8,682 nucleotides of DNA from Bacillota bacterium (GCA_016288175.1 JAEEYN010000186.1:1-8682); one strand, 5' to 3'. Counted from the stretch's first letter, positions 1 to 6,603 are shown. The notes: generated by a model not told the origin, from the letters alone. A program made the numbers and translations.

Positions 1-873
1 CGCCATAAAAGCCGTCGCGGCATACTGCGTCAGGACGCCGTCTTCGATATCGTCGCCGCGCACGATCGCGGAATCGCAGACAAGCCCGAGAAATTCGGTC
101 AGCGTGCGGTACTCTTCGAAGCTGAGGGCTTTATCCTTGCCGACGAATTCGGGAGCGATATCCGCAAAGAGGATCTCGAAGCTCAGTTCGCCTTCCTCAA
201 AAGGAGCGAGCAGGCCTTCGCGGATATAGACCGTCGCGCCTTCCGGAGTGATCTTCGCGCCGTGAGCGATATCGAGCGCTCCGATGATCTCCGCGGCGTC
301 GGCGTCATAATAGCGGCCGTCGTTCGCGATCAGCTGCGCGATGTGCTCGGCAACGAGATTCTCCGCGTGATAGTTCATAAAAACATCGCAAAGATTGAGC
401 TCATTGCCGCGATCGTCAAGCATCAGCACATATGTTTCGGAGTAGGGCTGGACCTCATAGTATTCGTTCTCGGTGAAAATGATGTTTGTATAGGAATCGA
501 TCCGCTCAACGCGGCAGGTCACGTAAGTATACGGCTTCGCGGAAACGGCGGCGGGGATATAGCGGCTTTCGATGCGGTCGGTAAGCTTATCGATGTAATC
601 GTCGACCGCGCGGTTCAGCGCGTAGCCCGCGGTGAAAGCCTGCGAGAATTCGGGCTTTTCGATAAAAAGCGAGTAATCGCAGTTGTCGGGGTCGGCGTCT
701 TCCGGCCAGTAGCAGGCGACCTTGATGATCGAATATTCGACCTCCGGCGCTTCCGTAACAGCGGGAACGTTTGTCGGCGCGGCCTCGCCTTTTTTTGAAC
801 AGGCCGCGAAAAGCATTGCCGCTGCAAGCGCAAAAATGAGTAATATCCGCGATATTTTTGAAAATCCTGTCAT
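1..873 (-). CDS. Lipoprotein with RsiV/DUF3298-like domain (partial, 3' end outside window)
   Basis: Open minus-strand frame of 291 codons from the ATG at 873 to the left edge, with no stop. The N-terminus is a lipoprotein signal peptide: basic residues K6 and R9, a hydrophobic stretch at about 10-24, and a lipobox ending F-A-A-C with the lipidated Cys at 25. A Pro/Ala/Thr-rich linker follows (about 26-45). Residues about 47-243 resemble the DUF4163/DUF3298 fold found in RsiV and in the peptidoglycan deacetylase PdaC. Landmarks are a tyrosine-rich strand region (about 115-150), Y-V-L-M-L-D-D-R-G-N with L-x-L-x-D-V-F (148-165), and the closing part T-P-E-G-A-T-V-Y-I then G-E-L-S-F-E-I (209-234). 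Residues 250-291 look helical and I cannot assign them. A GGAGGG ribosome site (877-882) sits only 3 nt from the ATG. No better start is seen, and an in-frame TTG at 892-894 would spoil the signal peptide. It lies 73 nt downstream of the SulP gene, possibly co-transcribed. The domain call is from pattern memory; the function is unknown. Confidence 0.72.
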   Translation of the reverse strand, partial: MTGFSKISRILLIFALAAAMLFAACSKKGEAAPTNVPAVTEAPEVEYSIIKVACYWPEDADPDNCDYSLFIEKPEFSQAFTAGYALNRAVDDYIDKLTDRIESRYIPAAVSAKPYTYVTCRVERIDSYTNIIFTENEYYEVQPYSETYVLMLDDRGNELNLCDVFMNYHAENLVAEHIAQLIANDGRYYDADAAEIIGALDIAHGAKITPEGATVYIREGLLAPFEEGELSFEILFADIAPEFVGKDKALSFEEYRTLTEFLGLVCDSAIVRGDDIEDGVLTQYAATAFMA

Positions 874-946
874 AAACCCTCCGGGAAGCGCCAATGCCGA
901 AACGGCTTTTGCGCCGGATCAGTTAAAATTTCCTGCTTGCTTTTTG

Positions 947-2710
947 TCAGTTCTCCGAACCGCCTGCCGTGATCTTTTCAGCAAGCGCGATCGCCTCGTC
1001 GACATTCGAAACGAAGTTCTCTTTCCCGACCCTGTCGATGAAGCCGTCCTTCTTCATGACCTTCAGCGGGAATTCGCGTACATGGGAGAGGATCAGCCGG
1101 ACATCCTTGTTCCGGCAGTCGGTAAGCACATATTCGAGGTTTTTCATTGCCGTGGCGTCGATCGCCTGAACGCCGCCCATGCGGAGGATCAGCACCTTTG
1201 TATCCTCTTCGAGCGCGAATTCAAGGATCTTTTCGGCGCCCGCAAAGAACATCGGGCCGTTGAATTCATAGATAAGCGTACCTTTCGGGATCGCTTTCTG
1301 CTTCCCGTCCGTGCCTTCCGTTTCCGTCCAGCGGCGCACGTCGGTAACTTCGGACATCCTCTTCATGAACAGGATCGCGGAGAGCACAAGCCCGACGCCG
1401 ATCGCCACAACGAGGTCGAAAACGACCGTCAGCACGAAAGTCAGCACAAGAACGAGTATGTCGCTTTTCGGCGCGCTGCGGAGGATCCGCACGAAATGCC
1501 GCCATTCGCTCATATTGTAGGCGACCATGAACAGGATCGCAGCGATGATGGGCATCGGGATCAGCTTCGCGAGCGGCATCAAAACGAGCAGGAACAGCAG
1601 CAGAACAAGTGCGTGGACGATCCCGGCAATGGGGGAGCGTCCGCCGTTTTTGACGTTCGCGGCGGTCCTTGCGATCGCGCCGGTGGCGGGGATACCGCCG
1701 AAAATGCCGGAGCAGATATTGCCGCAGCCGAGGGCGATCAGCTCCTGATTGGAATTATGCCTGTCGCCGATCATGCCGTCCGAAACGACGCAGGAAAGCA
1801 GCGATTCGATCGCGGCGAGGATCGCGATCGTGAATGCGCTCGGGATGACCGCCTTGACCGTTTCAAAGCTGAATGACGGAAACGCGGGGGCGGGGAAGCC
1901 GGCTTTAAGATCGGGATAAAGCGTTCCGATCGTATTGACCTTCAAATCGGTGAACTGAACAATCAGAATGCCGGCGATGACGGCGATGATCGATGCGGGA
2001 ATCTTTGAACATATGTCCGCGAATTTGCCGAGTTTTTTTGCTTTTCCGAGCAGCGGCCAAAGGATCAGGATCGCCATGCCGATGCAGCCTACGATCACAG
2101 CGTGGATGTTGACAGTGCCGATCGAAGCAAAGATCGCCTTGACTTTGTCGATCGTTTCGATCGCGTTCGTGCCGGCGGCGAATGTGAGCCCGAGGAAATC
2201 CTTGATCTGACCGATGATGATCGTTACCGCGATGCCGGCGGTAAAGCCGACGGTCAGCGTCATCGGGATATACTTGATCAGCGAGCCGAAACGGAACACG
2301 CCCATCAAAATCAGGATAAGTCCCGCGATAAGCGTTGCGAGGATCAGTCCGCTCATGCCCTGCGAGGCGACGATGCCGGCGACGATCGCCGCGAATGCCG
2401 CTGTCGGGCCGGAGATGTTGACGCTGCTGCCGCCGAGGAAGGCAATCACGAAGCCGGCGATGATCGCGGTATAAAGGCCCTGCTCGGGCGAAACGCCGCT
2501 CGCGATCGCAAGCGCAATCGAAAGCGGCAATGCGATGATCGCAACGATAACGCCCGCGATAAGGTCGTTTATAAGCTTCGTTCGGTTGTAACTCTTGAAC
2601 GATGTGAACAGCTTCGGCTGAAAGAACGGCGCTTTTTCCGCTTTTTTGCCGGTTCCGGGCTTCGACCCTTCATTTGACCTGCGTTCATTCTTCACTTTCG
2701 GTTTCTCCAT
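947..2710 (-). CDS. SulP-family inorganic anion transporter with STAS domain
   Basis: Complete gene of 587 residues, usual SulP length. After a charged cytoplasmic N-terminus (1-40), the transport domain spans about 45-450 with many membrane segments. It starts with the typical L-I-N-D-L-I-A-G-V-I-V-A-I-I-A-L-P-L-S-I-A-L-A (46-68), then G-V-S-P-E-Q-G-L-Y (72-80) and S-G-P-T (100-103). The family hallmark G-G-I-P-A-T-G-A-I-A-R-T-A-A-N with R-S-P-I-A-G-I-V-H-A is at 338-367. A cytoplasmic STAS domain follows (about 476-577) with the conserved Asp-Ala-Thr at 518-520, the region corresponding to the phosphorylation loop of SpoIIAA-type proteins. SulP proteins carry sulfate, bicarbonate or C4-dicarboxylates, usually with H+ or Na+ (BicA and DauA are characterised members). 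The sequence alone does not tell which, so no symbol is given. The start is supported by GGAGGAA (2717-2723), 6 nt upstream of the ATG. No sulfur-assimilation or carbonic anhydrase gene is in view to hint at the substrate. Family call is firm, substrate unknown. Confidence 0.95.
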   Translation of the reverse strand: MEKPKVKNERRSNEGSKPGTGKKAEKAPFFQPKLFTSFKSYNRTKLINDLIAGVIVAIIALPLSIALAIASGVSPEQGLYTAIIAGFVIAFLGGSSVNISGPTAAFAAIVAGIVASQGMSGLILATLIAGLILILMGVFRFGSLIKYIPMTLTVGFTAGIAVTIIIGQIKDFLGLTFAAGTNAIETIDKVKAIFASIGTVNIHAVIVGCIGMAILILWPLLGKAKKLGKFADICSKIPASIIAVIAGILIVQFTDLKVNTIGTLYPDLKAGFPAPAFPSFSFETVKAVIPSAFTIAILAAIESLLSCVVSDGMIGDRHNSNQELIALGCGNICSGIFGGIPATGAIARTAANVKNGGRSPIAGIVHALVLLLFLLVLMPLAKLIPMPIIAAILFMVAYNMSEWRHFVRILRSAPKSDILVLVLTFVLTVVFDLVVAIGVGLVLSAILFMKRMSEVTDVRRWTETEGTDGKQKAIPKGTLIYEFNGPMFFAGAEKILEFALEEDTKVLILRMGGVQAIDATAMKNLEYVLTDCRNKDVRLILSHVREFPLKVMKKDGFIDRVGKENFVSNVDEAIALAEKITAGGSEN

Positions 2711-2766
2711 CTGCGGTTCCTCCGATCGATTCGAACTGCGGCGCTGCGCAGCCGGATTTCAATAAT

Positions 2767-2795
2767 AGGATACCATAGAAAGGCTCTGTGTTCAA
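2767..2795 (-). promoter_or_regulatory. Putative sigma-A promoter of the SulP gene
   Basis: On the minus strand a TTGAAC (-35, plus coordinates 2790-2795) is followed after 17 nt by TATCCT (-10, 2767-2772). Each matches the consensus at 4 of 6 positions. Transcription would begin near 2760 and give a leader of about 50 nt. The leader contains the perfect 10-bp palindrome GCTGCGCAGC (2743-2752), which could form a small hairpin ahead of the ribosome site. Assigned by eye from hexamers and spacing. Confidence 0.45.
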
Positions 2796-2849
2796 GCTTT
2801 AAAACGCCGTTCTGCAGTTATTGAGAGATCCGGCGCGCAGGCTTTCATT

Positions 2850-2882
2850 CCGGTTTTCGGGCATTCGGAGGCCGAAAAACGG
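2850..2882. repeat. Imperfect inverted repeat, 11-bp arms
   Basis: Left arm CCGGTTTTCGG (2850-2860) and right arm CCGAAAAACGG (2872-2882) are reverse complements at 10 of 11 positions, separated by 11 bp. No T-run follows on either strand, and divergent promoters flank it, so it does not read as a terminator. An operator or a DNA structure is more likely. An alternative inner stem, TTCGG with CCGAA, is also possible. Confidence 0.5.
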
Positions 2883-2891
2883 CTGCATGGG

Positions 2892-2919
2892 CATCCGGAA
2901 AAAATATAAAATCCGGATG
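2892..2919. repeat. Perfect inverted repeat CATCCGG / CCGGATG
   Basis: CATCCGG (2892-2898) is mirrored exactly by CCGGATG (2913-2919) across a 14-bp centre made only of A and T. The two half-sites are 21 bp apart centre to centre, two helical turns, which would suit a dimeric repressor. ATCCGGA is also present as a direct repeat at 2893 and 2911. The site lies about 80-110 bp upstream of the opp -35 box. Operator role is inference. Confidence 0.45.
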
Positions 2920-3000
2920 AAGGCCCTGTTTTTCTTGCTTTTTATTGCTTTTTTATTCATGGCGTTATTTCCGGCCGGACCCGAAAAACAGCGTTTTCGC

Positions 3001-3029
3001 TTGACATTTATTGAGGCATAGTATACACT
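3001..3029 (+). promoter_or_regulatory. Putative sigma-A promoter of the opp operon
   Basis: A perfect TTGACA -35 box (3001-3006) is followed after 17 nt by TACACT (3024-3029, 4 of 6). A TATACA at 3022-3027 would give a 15-nt spacer. A second overlapping pair is TTGAGG (3011-3016) with CATAAT (3035-3040), 18-nt spacer. The -10 region lies inside the inverted repeat ATAGT-N4-ACTAT (3018-3031). The palindrome GGTATACC (3051-3058) follows in the leader. Transcription would start near 3036, leaving about 65 nt before the oppB start. Confidence 0.6.
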
Positions 3030-3088
3030 ATATCCATAATACTGTCTGCAGGTATACCCATTTGCCGGTGCCTGCAAAAGAAGTGGAT

Positions 3089-3093
3089 AGGAG
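3089..3093 (+). promoter_or_regulatory. Ribosome binding site deciding the oppB start
   Basis: AGGAG lies 7 nt before the ATG at 3101. The frame is open upstream to a non-ATG codon at 3011, but that codon lies inside the proposed promoter and has no ribosome site. Starting at 3101 also gives the usual OppB N-terminus (M-L-T-Y-I-L-K-R-I). Confidence 0.85.
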
Positions 3094-3100
3094 TAAACAA

Positions 3101-4042
3101 ATGTTGACCTATATCCTAAAGCGTATCGGTTCCGCGTTGCTTACTTTGCTTGTCGTCGCAATTCTTACATTCTTCCTTATGAATGCCGTTCCCGGCAGTC
3201 CTTTCATGACGGAAAAATCGACGCCCGAGCAGATCGCGCGAGCCAACGCGAAGTATGGTCTTGACAAACCCGTCCCGGTTCAGTTTGTCAACTATATGGG
3301 GCGCCTTGTCCAGGGCGACATGGGCGTTTCCCTGAAGATGCAGGAGGGCACCCGCGTGACCGAGCTTCTCTTCGAACAGGGAAAGTTCGGGATCTCCTGC
3401 AGGCTCGGCGTCTGCGCTCTGATCGTTGCGATAATAACGGGAATCCCGCTCGGATGCCTTGCGGCATATAACCGCGGAAAATTCCTGGACAGTCTGATAA
3501 GGGTCCTGACAACTGTCGGCGTCGCGATCCCGGGCTTCGTTGTTGCGGCATTGCTGTTATTGGTGTTCTGTGAGAGGCTCGGCTGGTTCAGCCCGATCTC
3601 GGGCTCGTTGGAGGGATTCAGCAGCTATGTGCTTCCCGTGCTTGCGCTTGCGTTCTATCCGAGCTGCCATATCGCGAAGCTGACAAGGACCAGCATGCTC
3701 GATGTTATCAACCAGGATTACATCCGCACCGCGAAGGCAAAGGGTCTGCACACAAAGCGCATCGTTTTCAAGCATGCTCTGCGCAACTCGCTCATCCCCG
3801 TCATCACTTACCTCGGGCCTCTGACCGCATACATCATCACCGGCGGTTTCGTTATTGAAAAAACGTTCCAGATCCCCGGTCTCGGTAAATATTTCATCGA
3901 GAGCATCCTCAACCGCGATTACCCGATCATCATGGGAACGACGATCCTTCTCGCAGCGCTGATCGTTATTATGAACCTTGTTGTCGATATTGCATACAAG
4001 ATCGTCGATCCTCGCATCACGCTGACAAAGGGGGATGCCTGA
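3101..4042 (+). CDS. oppB: Oligopeptide ABC transporter permease OppB
   Basis: One of the two membrane subunits of an Opp/Dpp-type peptide importer; 313 residues, normal for the family. The first membrane helix (about 8-30) follows the typical basic start and runs into A-V-P-G-S-P-F, where OppB/DppB proteins enter the extracytoplasmic loop. Further hydrophobic segments lie at about 102-122, 134-157, 178-194, 232-253 and 277-298. The cytoplasmic EAA coupling loop, which docks on the ATPase, is at about 206-235 and reads D-Y-I-R-T-A-K-A-K-G-L, then F-K-H-A-L-R-N-S-L-I-P-V-I. The C-terminus D-P-R-I ends just after the last helix, as usual. First gene of the operon, with its stop 1 nt before the oppC start, so translation is probably coupled. 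The peptide class carried cannot be read from this subunit. Confidence 0.95.
   Translation: MLTYILKRIGSALLTLLVVAILTFFLMNAVPGSPFMTEKSTPEQIARANAKYGLDKPVPVQFVNYMGRLVQGDMGVSLKMQEGTRVTELLFEQGKFGISCRLGVCALIVAIITGIPLGCLAAYNRGKFLDSLIRVLTTVGVAIPGFVVAALLLLVFCERLGWFSPISGSLEGFSSYVLPVLALAFYPSCHIAKLTRTSMLDVINQDYIRTAKAKGLHTKRIVFKHALRNSLIPVITYLGPLTAYIITGGFVIEKTFQIPGLGKYFIESILNRDYPIIMGTTILLAALIVIMNLVVDIAYKIVDPRITLTKGDA
4028..4034 (+). promoter_or_regulatory. Ribosome binding site deciding the oppC start
   Basis: AAGGGGG at 4028-4034, inside the end of oppB, directly abuts an in-frame ATG at 4035 (spacing 0) but sits 9 nt before the ATG at 4044. The second is therefore the likelier start and gives M-E-N-K-R-K as the N-terminus. 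Confidence 0.7.
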
Positions 4043-4043
4043 T

Positions 4044-5435
4044 ATGGAAAACAAAAGGAAATTCAACCTTAATCTGTTTCATATAAACGTCGACAAGATC
4101 GAAGGGTTCAACGACTTATCCGCATCCGACTTCGAAGCGGCCACCAAGTCCGAAAAGGACAACATGGTCACAATGCACAAGAGCATTTCCTATTGGGCGG
4201 ATGCAAGGCGGCGTTTCAGAAAGAACACCGTTTCAATGGTTTCTCTCTTCGTCTTTCTTGCGATCCTGATCTTCGCTTTCGTCGGACCGCTGGTCATACC
4301 GTACAGCTACGATATGCAGCAGCGCTCCTCCGGCGACCTTAAGCCGATGCAGTATTCCGAAACCGAGCAGGCGGCGAAATCCCTTCTCGAAAGGGGCGAC
4401 GCACTGTATCAGATGAGCCTGCAGAACGGTTCTTCGAACCACCTCGGCACGGTCAGCGGCATATCGTATTATTACTTCAAATATAAGAACAAGACCTATT
4501 CCTTCGCCGTTGAGAGGATCATCGAAAAATCGGCCATCCTGCTCGACGTTGACGGAGAACATAAGATAACCTGCGTCAAGGAAGCCGATATCCGGGCATT
4601 CATTGACGGCGACACTTCCAAAGCCTTGTATTTCGACTGCACCGAAGGCGAGATACCCGAAGGCGCGGTCGAGCTGCCGACAACGACGAGGGTCTTCCCG
4701 CATGTGTTCGGCACGAACGCTCAGGGCGAGGACCTTATGGCGCAGTGCATGTACGGCGCGAGGGTATCGATCATCATCGGTATTTTCGCCGCTTTGATCG
4801 TTCTCGTTATCGGCGCGATATACGGTTCGATCTCCGGCTTTGCAGGCGGCGCAGTCGACTTCGTCATGATGCGCGTGGTCGACCTCATCTATTCAGTGCC
4901 CGATGTTCTGATCGTTCTGCTGCTGCAGGTCGTTCTGAAGGATCCCCTCCAGAAATGGTTCGACAGCTCGAATCTCGGCTTCGTCAAAGCGCTCGGTGAG
5001 CTCGGCGTCGGCATCGTCAGCATCTTCATCACTTTCGCGCTGCTCTATTGGGTCGGCATGGCAAGACTGATCCGCGGCCAGGTACTGATGCTTAAAAAGC
5101 AGGAGTACGTTACCGCCGCAACGGCCCTCGGTGCTCCGACGGGCAGGATCATCAGGCGCCACCTTCTTCCGAACTGCGTCGGTCAGCTGATGATCTCCGT
5201 CTGTCTGCAGATCCCCTCGGCAATATTCCTTGAATCCTTCCTGAGCTTCCTCGGCCTCGGTGTTTCCGCTCCGATGCCAAGCCTCGGTTCCCTCTGTTCC
5301 GATGCGCTGGGTTCCCTCCGGCTCTATCCGCACAGGCTGCTGATCCCCGGCATTATCCTCAGCCTGCTGGTGCTTTCGCTGAACCTTGTCGGCGACGGCC
5401 TGCGCGATGCGCTTGACCCGCGCCTCAAGAAGTGA
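4044..5435 (+). CDS. oppC: Oligopeptide ABC transporter permease OppC, with large extracytoplasmic insert
   Basis: Second membrane subunit, pairing with OppB. At 463 residues it is much longer than the usual roughly 300. The cytoplasmic N-terminus carries the common OppC pattern S-Y-W-A-D-A-R-R-R-F-R-K-N (49-61), then the first helix (about 64-86). Residues about 90-218 are a hydrophilic insert that I do not recognise, predicted outside the membrane, with Cys at 177 and 199. The standard core resumes at H220 with V-F-G-T-N-A-Q-G-E-D (221-230). Most OppC proteins have G-R-D in this motif; here it is G-E-D. The core has helices at about 242-262, 284-298, 322-342, 380-400 and 433-450, and the EAA loop Y-V-T-A-A-T-A-L-G-A (355-364) followed by R-R-H-L-L-P-N. 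A further loop of about 25 residues (298-322) is longer than in the E. coli protein. The S-F-L-G-L-G-V-S-A-P-M-P-S-L-G block (401-415) and the C-terminal G-D-G-L-R-D-A-L-D-P-R are classic. The reading frame is intact, so the insert is not an assembly artefact of a frameshift. Confidence 0.94.
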   Translation: MENKRKFNLNLFHINVDKIEGFNDLSASDFEAATKSEKDNMVTMHKSISYWADARRRFRKNTVSMVSLFVFLAILIFAFVGPLVIPYSYDMQQRSSGDLKPMQYSETEQAAKSLLERGDALYQMSLQNGSSNHLGTVSGISYYYFKYKNKTYSFAVERIIEKSAILLDVDGEHKITCVKEADIRAFIDGDTSKALYFDCTEGEIPEGAVELPTTTRVFPHVFGTNAQGEDLMAQCMYGARVSIIIGIFAALIVLVIGAIYGSISGFAGGAVDFVMMRVVDLIYSVPDVLIVLLLQVVLKDPLQKWFDSSNLGFVKALGELGVGIVSIFITFALLYWVGMARLIRGQVLMLKKQEYVTAATALGAPTGRIIRRHLLPNCVGQLMISVCLQIPSAIFLESFLSFLGLGVSAPMPSLGSLCSDALGSLRLYPHRLLIPGIILSLLVLSLNLVGDGLRDALDPRLKK

Positions 5436-5448
5436 TCGGCGAACGATC
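5433..5448 (+). other. Small stem-loop at the oppC stop codon
   Basis: The 5-bp inverted repeat GATCG-GCGAA-CGATC (5434-5448) begins inside the oppC TGA stop. There is no T-run, so it is not a terminator. A nearly identical core occurs at the oppF stop (7583-7601). It may stabilise or punctuate the transcript, which is inference. Confidence 0.4.
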
Positions 5449-5469
5449 TTGTGTTGAAAGGATCTAATT

Positions 5470-6603
5470 ATGGAAGAAACGATCGAAAAGAAAATTTCCG
5501 CACCGGAAAGTACGCCGGAAACCGAAGACGTCCTTCTTGACGTCAATGATCTAAGAGTTTCATTCTTCACTCCCGTCGGCGAGGTCAAGGCTGTCGACGG
5601 AATCAGCTACAAGCTGAAAACAAACGAAGTCATGGGCATCGTCGGCGAATCCGGTTCCGGCAAGAGCGTCGAAGCCTATGCGATCATGGGCCTTCTCCAA
5701 TCTCCCGGTAAGGTTATCGGCGGAACCGTCCGTTTCGAGGGCGAGAACGTTCTCGATTTCGATAAAAAGCAGTATACGGCCTTCCGCGGGAACAAGATCA
5801 GCATGATCTTCCAGAACCCAATGACCTGCCTCAACCCCGTTTACACGATCGGCGATCAGCTCATGGAAGCGCTGACCTGCCACAACAACGACATCGAGAA
5901 TGAAAACGGCGGCGAGGGAGAAGAGACCGGCGAAAAGAATTCGAAAAACAAGATCACCAAGCAGGAAGCATGGGACCGCGCTGTGGAGATGCTGAAATTC
6001 GTCGGCATCAACAATGCGGAGCGCCGCATGAAGCAGTATCCGCATGAGTTTTCCGGCGGTATGCGTCAGCGCGCGATGATCGCTATGGCCCTTATCTGCA
6101 AACCGAAGCTTCTGATCGCCGATGAGCCGACGACCGCGCTCGATGTTACAATCCAGGCGCAGATCATCGAACTCATGAAGCACCTTCAGGAAGAGACGGG
6201 CATGTCCATCATCTTCATCACGCATAACCTCGGCGTCGTTGCGGAGATCTGCGACAAAGTCTCCGTCATGTACGCAGGGCATATAATGGAGCAGGGACCC
6301 GTCAACGAGATCTTCTACAACCCCGCGCATCCGTATACGCAGGGCCTGCTCGCTTCAATGCCGAGGCTCGACGAAGAGTCCCATGAAAGGCTGATCCCGA
6401 TCGAGGGTACGCCCGTCGACCTTCTCGATCCGCCTACGGGCTGCAGCTTCGGTCCGCGCTGCGAGCACTGCATGAAGATCTGCGTCAATAAGATGCCGCC
6501 GCTGATGGATGTTGACGGCAACGGCCATAAGGCTGCCTGCTGGCTTCATGTCATGAACGCAAAGAACAAGAAGAGCGAGGAAGGAGCGCAGACAAATGAG
6601 TGA
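5470..6603 (+). CDS. oppD: Oligopeptide ABC transporter ATP-binding protein OppD
   Basis: First of two ATPases that drive peptide import; 377 residues, somewhat longer than usual. Walker A is G-E-S-G-S-G-K-S (59-66), the Q-loop glutamine is Q115 (I-F-Q-N-P), the signature is F-S-G-G-M-R-Q-R (194-201), Walker B is L-L-I-A-D-E-P with catalytic Glu219, and the switch His is H252. All active-site residues are present. Between Q-loop and signature, residues about 137-163 form an acidic, Asn/Glu/Gly/Lys-rich insert absent from typical OppD. The C-terminal oligopeptide-transporter domain (about 288-360) has C325, C331, C338 and C357, the cysteines that bind a [4Fe-4S] cluster in studied OppD/DppD proteins, plus an extra C334. 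The N-terminal 20 residues are a charged extension. The AAAGGA ribosome site (5457-5462) lies 7-8 nt before the ATG. The last 8 nt overlap oppF, so the two ATPases are probably translated together. Confidence 0.95.
   Translation: MEETIEKKISAPESTPETEDVLLDVNDLRVSFFTPVGEVKAVDGISYKLKTNEVMGIVGESGSGKSVEAYAIMGLLQSPGKVIGGTVRFEGENVLDFDKKQYTAFRGNKISMIFQNPMTCLNPVYTIGDQLMEALTCHNNDIENENGGEGEETGEKNSKNKITKQEAWDRAVEMLKFVGINNAERRMKQYPHEFSGGMRQRAMIAMALICKPKLLIADEPTTALDVTIQAQIIELMKHLQEETGMSIIFITHNLGVVAEICDKVSVMYAGHIMEQGPVNEIFYNPAHPYTQGLLASMPRLDEESHERLIPIEGTPVDLLDPPTGCSFGPRCEHCMKICVNKMPPLMDVDGNGHKAACWLHVMNAKNKKSEEGAQTNE

Larger units (their letters stand above)
2711..3100. other. Divergent intergenic region between the SulP gene and the opp operon
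   Basis: 390 bp without a convincing gene. It holds the leftward promoter for the SulP gene (2767-2795) and the rightward promoter for opp (3001-3029). Between them are a near-perfect 11-bp inverted repeat (2850-2860 with 2872-2882), a perfect 7-bp inverted repeat around an A/T-rich 14-bp centre (2892-2898 with 2913-2919), an 8-bp palindrome CCGGCCGG (2971-2978), and a T-rich tract on the plus strand (about 2929-2957). ATCCGG or near copies recur at 2828, 2848, 2893 and 2911. A regulator shared by the two divergent units is possible but nothing in the window encodes one. Confidence 0.6.

Noticed and set aside
896..910. GCCG-AAA-CGGC followed by TTTT, terminator-like on the plus strand
   Set aside because: The stem is only 4 bp, no plus-strand gene ends there, and on the minus strand, where the genes run, no T-run follows.
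262..1876. Long plus-strand frames at 262-798 and 722-1876
   Set aside because: They lie antisense to the lipoprotein and SulP genes, have low-complexity Arg/Asp/His-rich translations typical of antisense frames in such DNA, and match no family I know.
2102..2677. Plus-strand frame of 191 codons antisense to the SulP 5' half
   Set aside because: Composition is extremely Arg/Asp-rich with no recognisable fold. The opposite strand encodes a clear SulP membrane domain.
947..2710. Frequent GCGATCGC/GATCG words in the SulP gene as a HIP1-like repeat
   Set aside because: They fall in varied codon contexts and are explained by the preference for ATC isoleucine and GCG/CGC codons. The spacing shows no pattern.
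2850..2882. The 11-bp inverted repeat as a rho-independent terminator
   Set aside because: It sits between divergent promoters and lacks a following T-run on both strands.
2799..3077. Minus-strand frame of 92 codons in the divergent region
   Set aside because: It starts at a TTG without a ribosome site, runs across the opp promoter and reaches the SulP -35 region. The protein resembles nothing.
3011..3100. Upstream 30-codon extension of oppB
   Set aside because: It would start at a non-ATG codon inside the promoter. AGGAG before 3101 and the family N-terminus fix the start at 3101.
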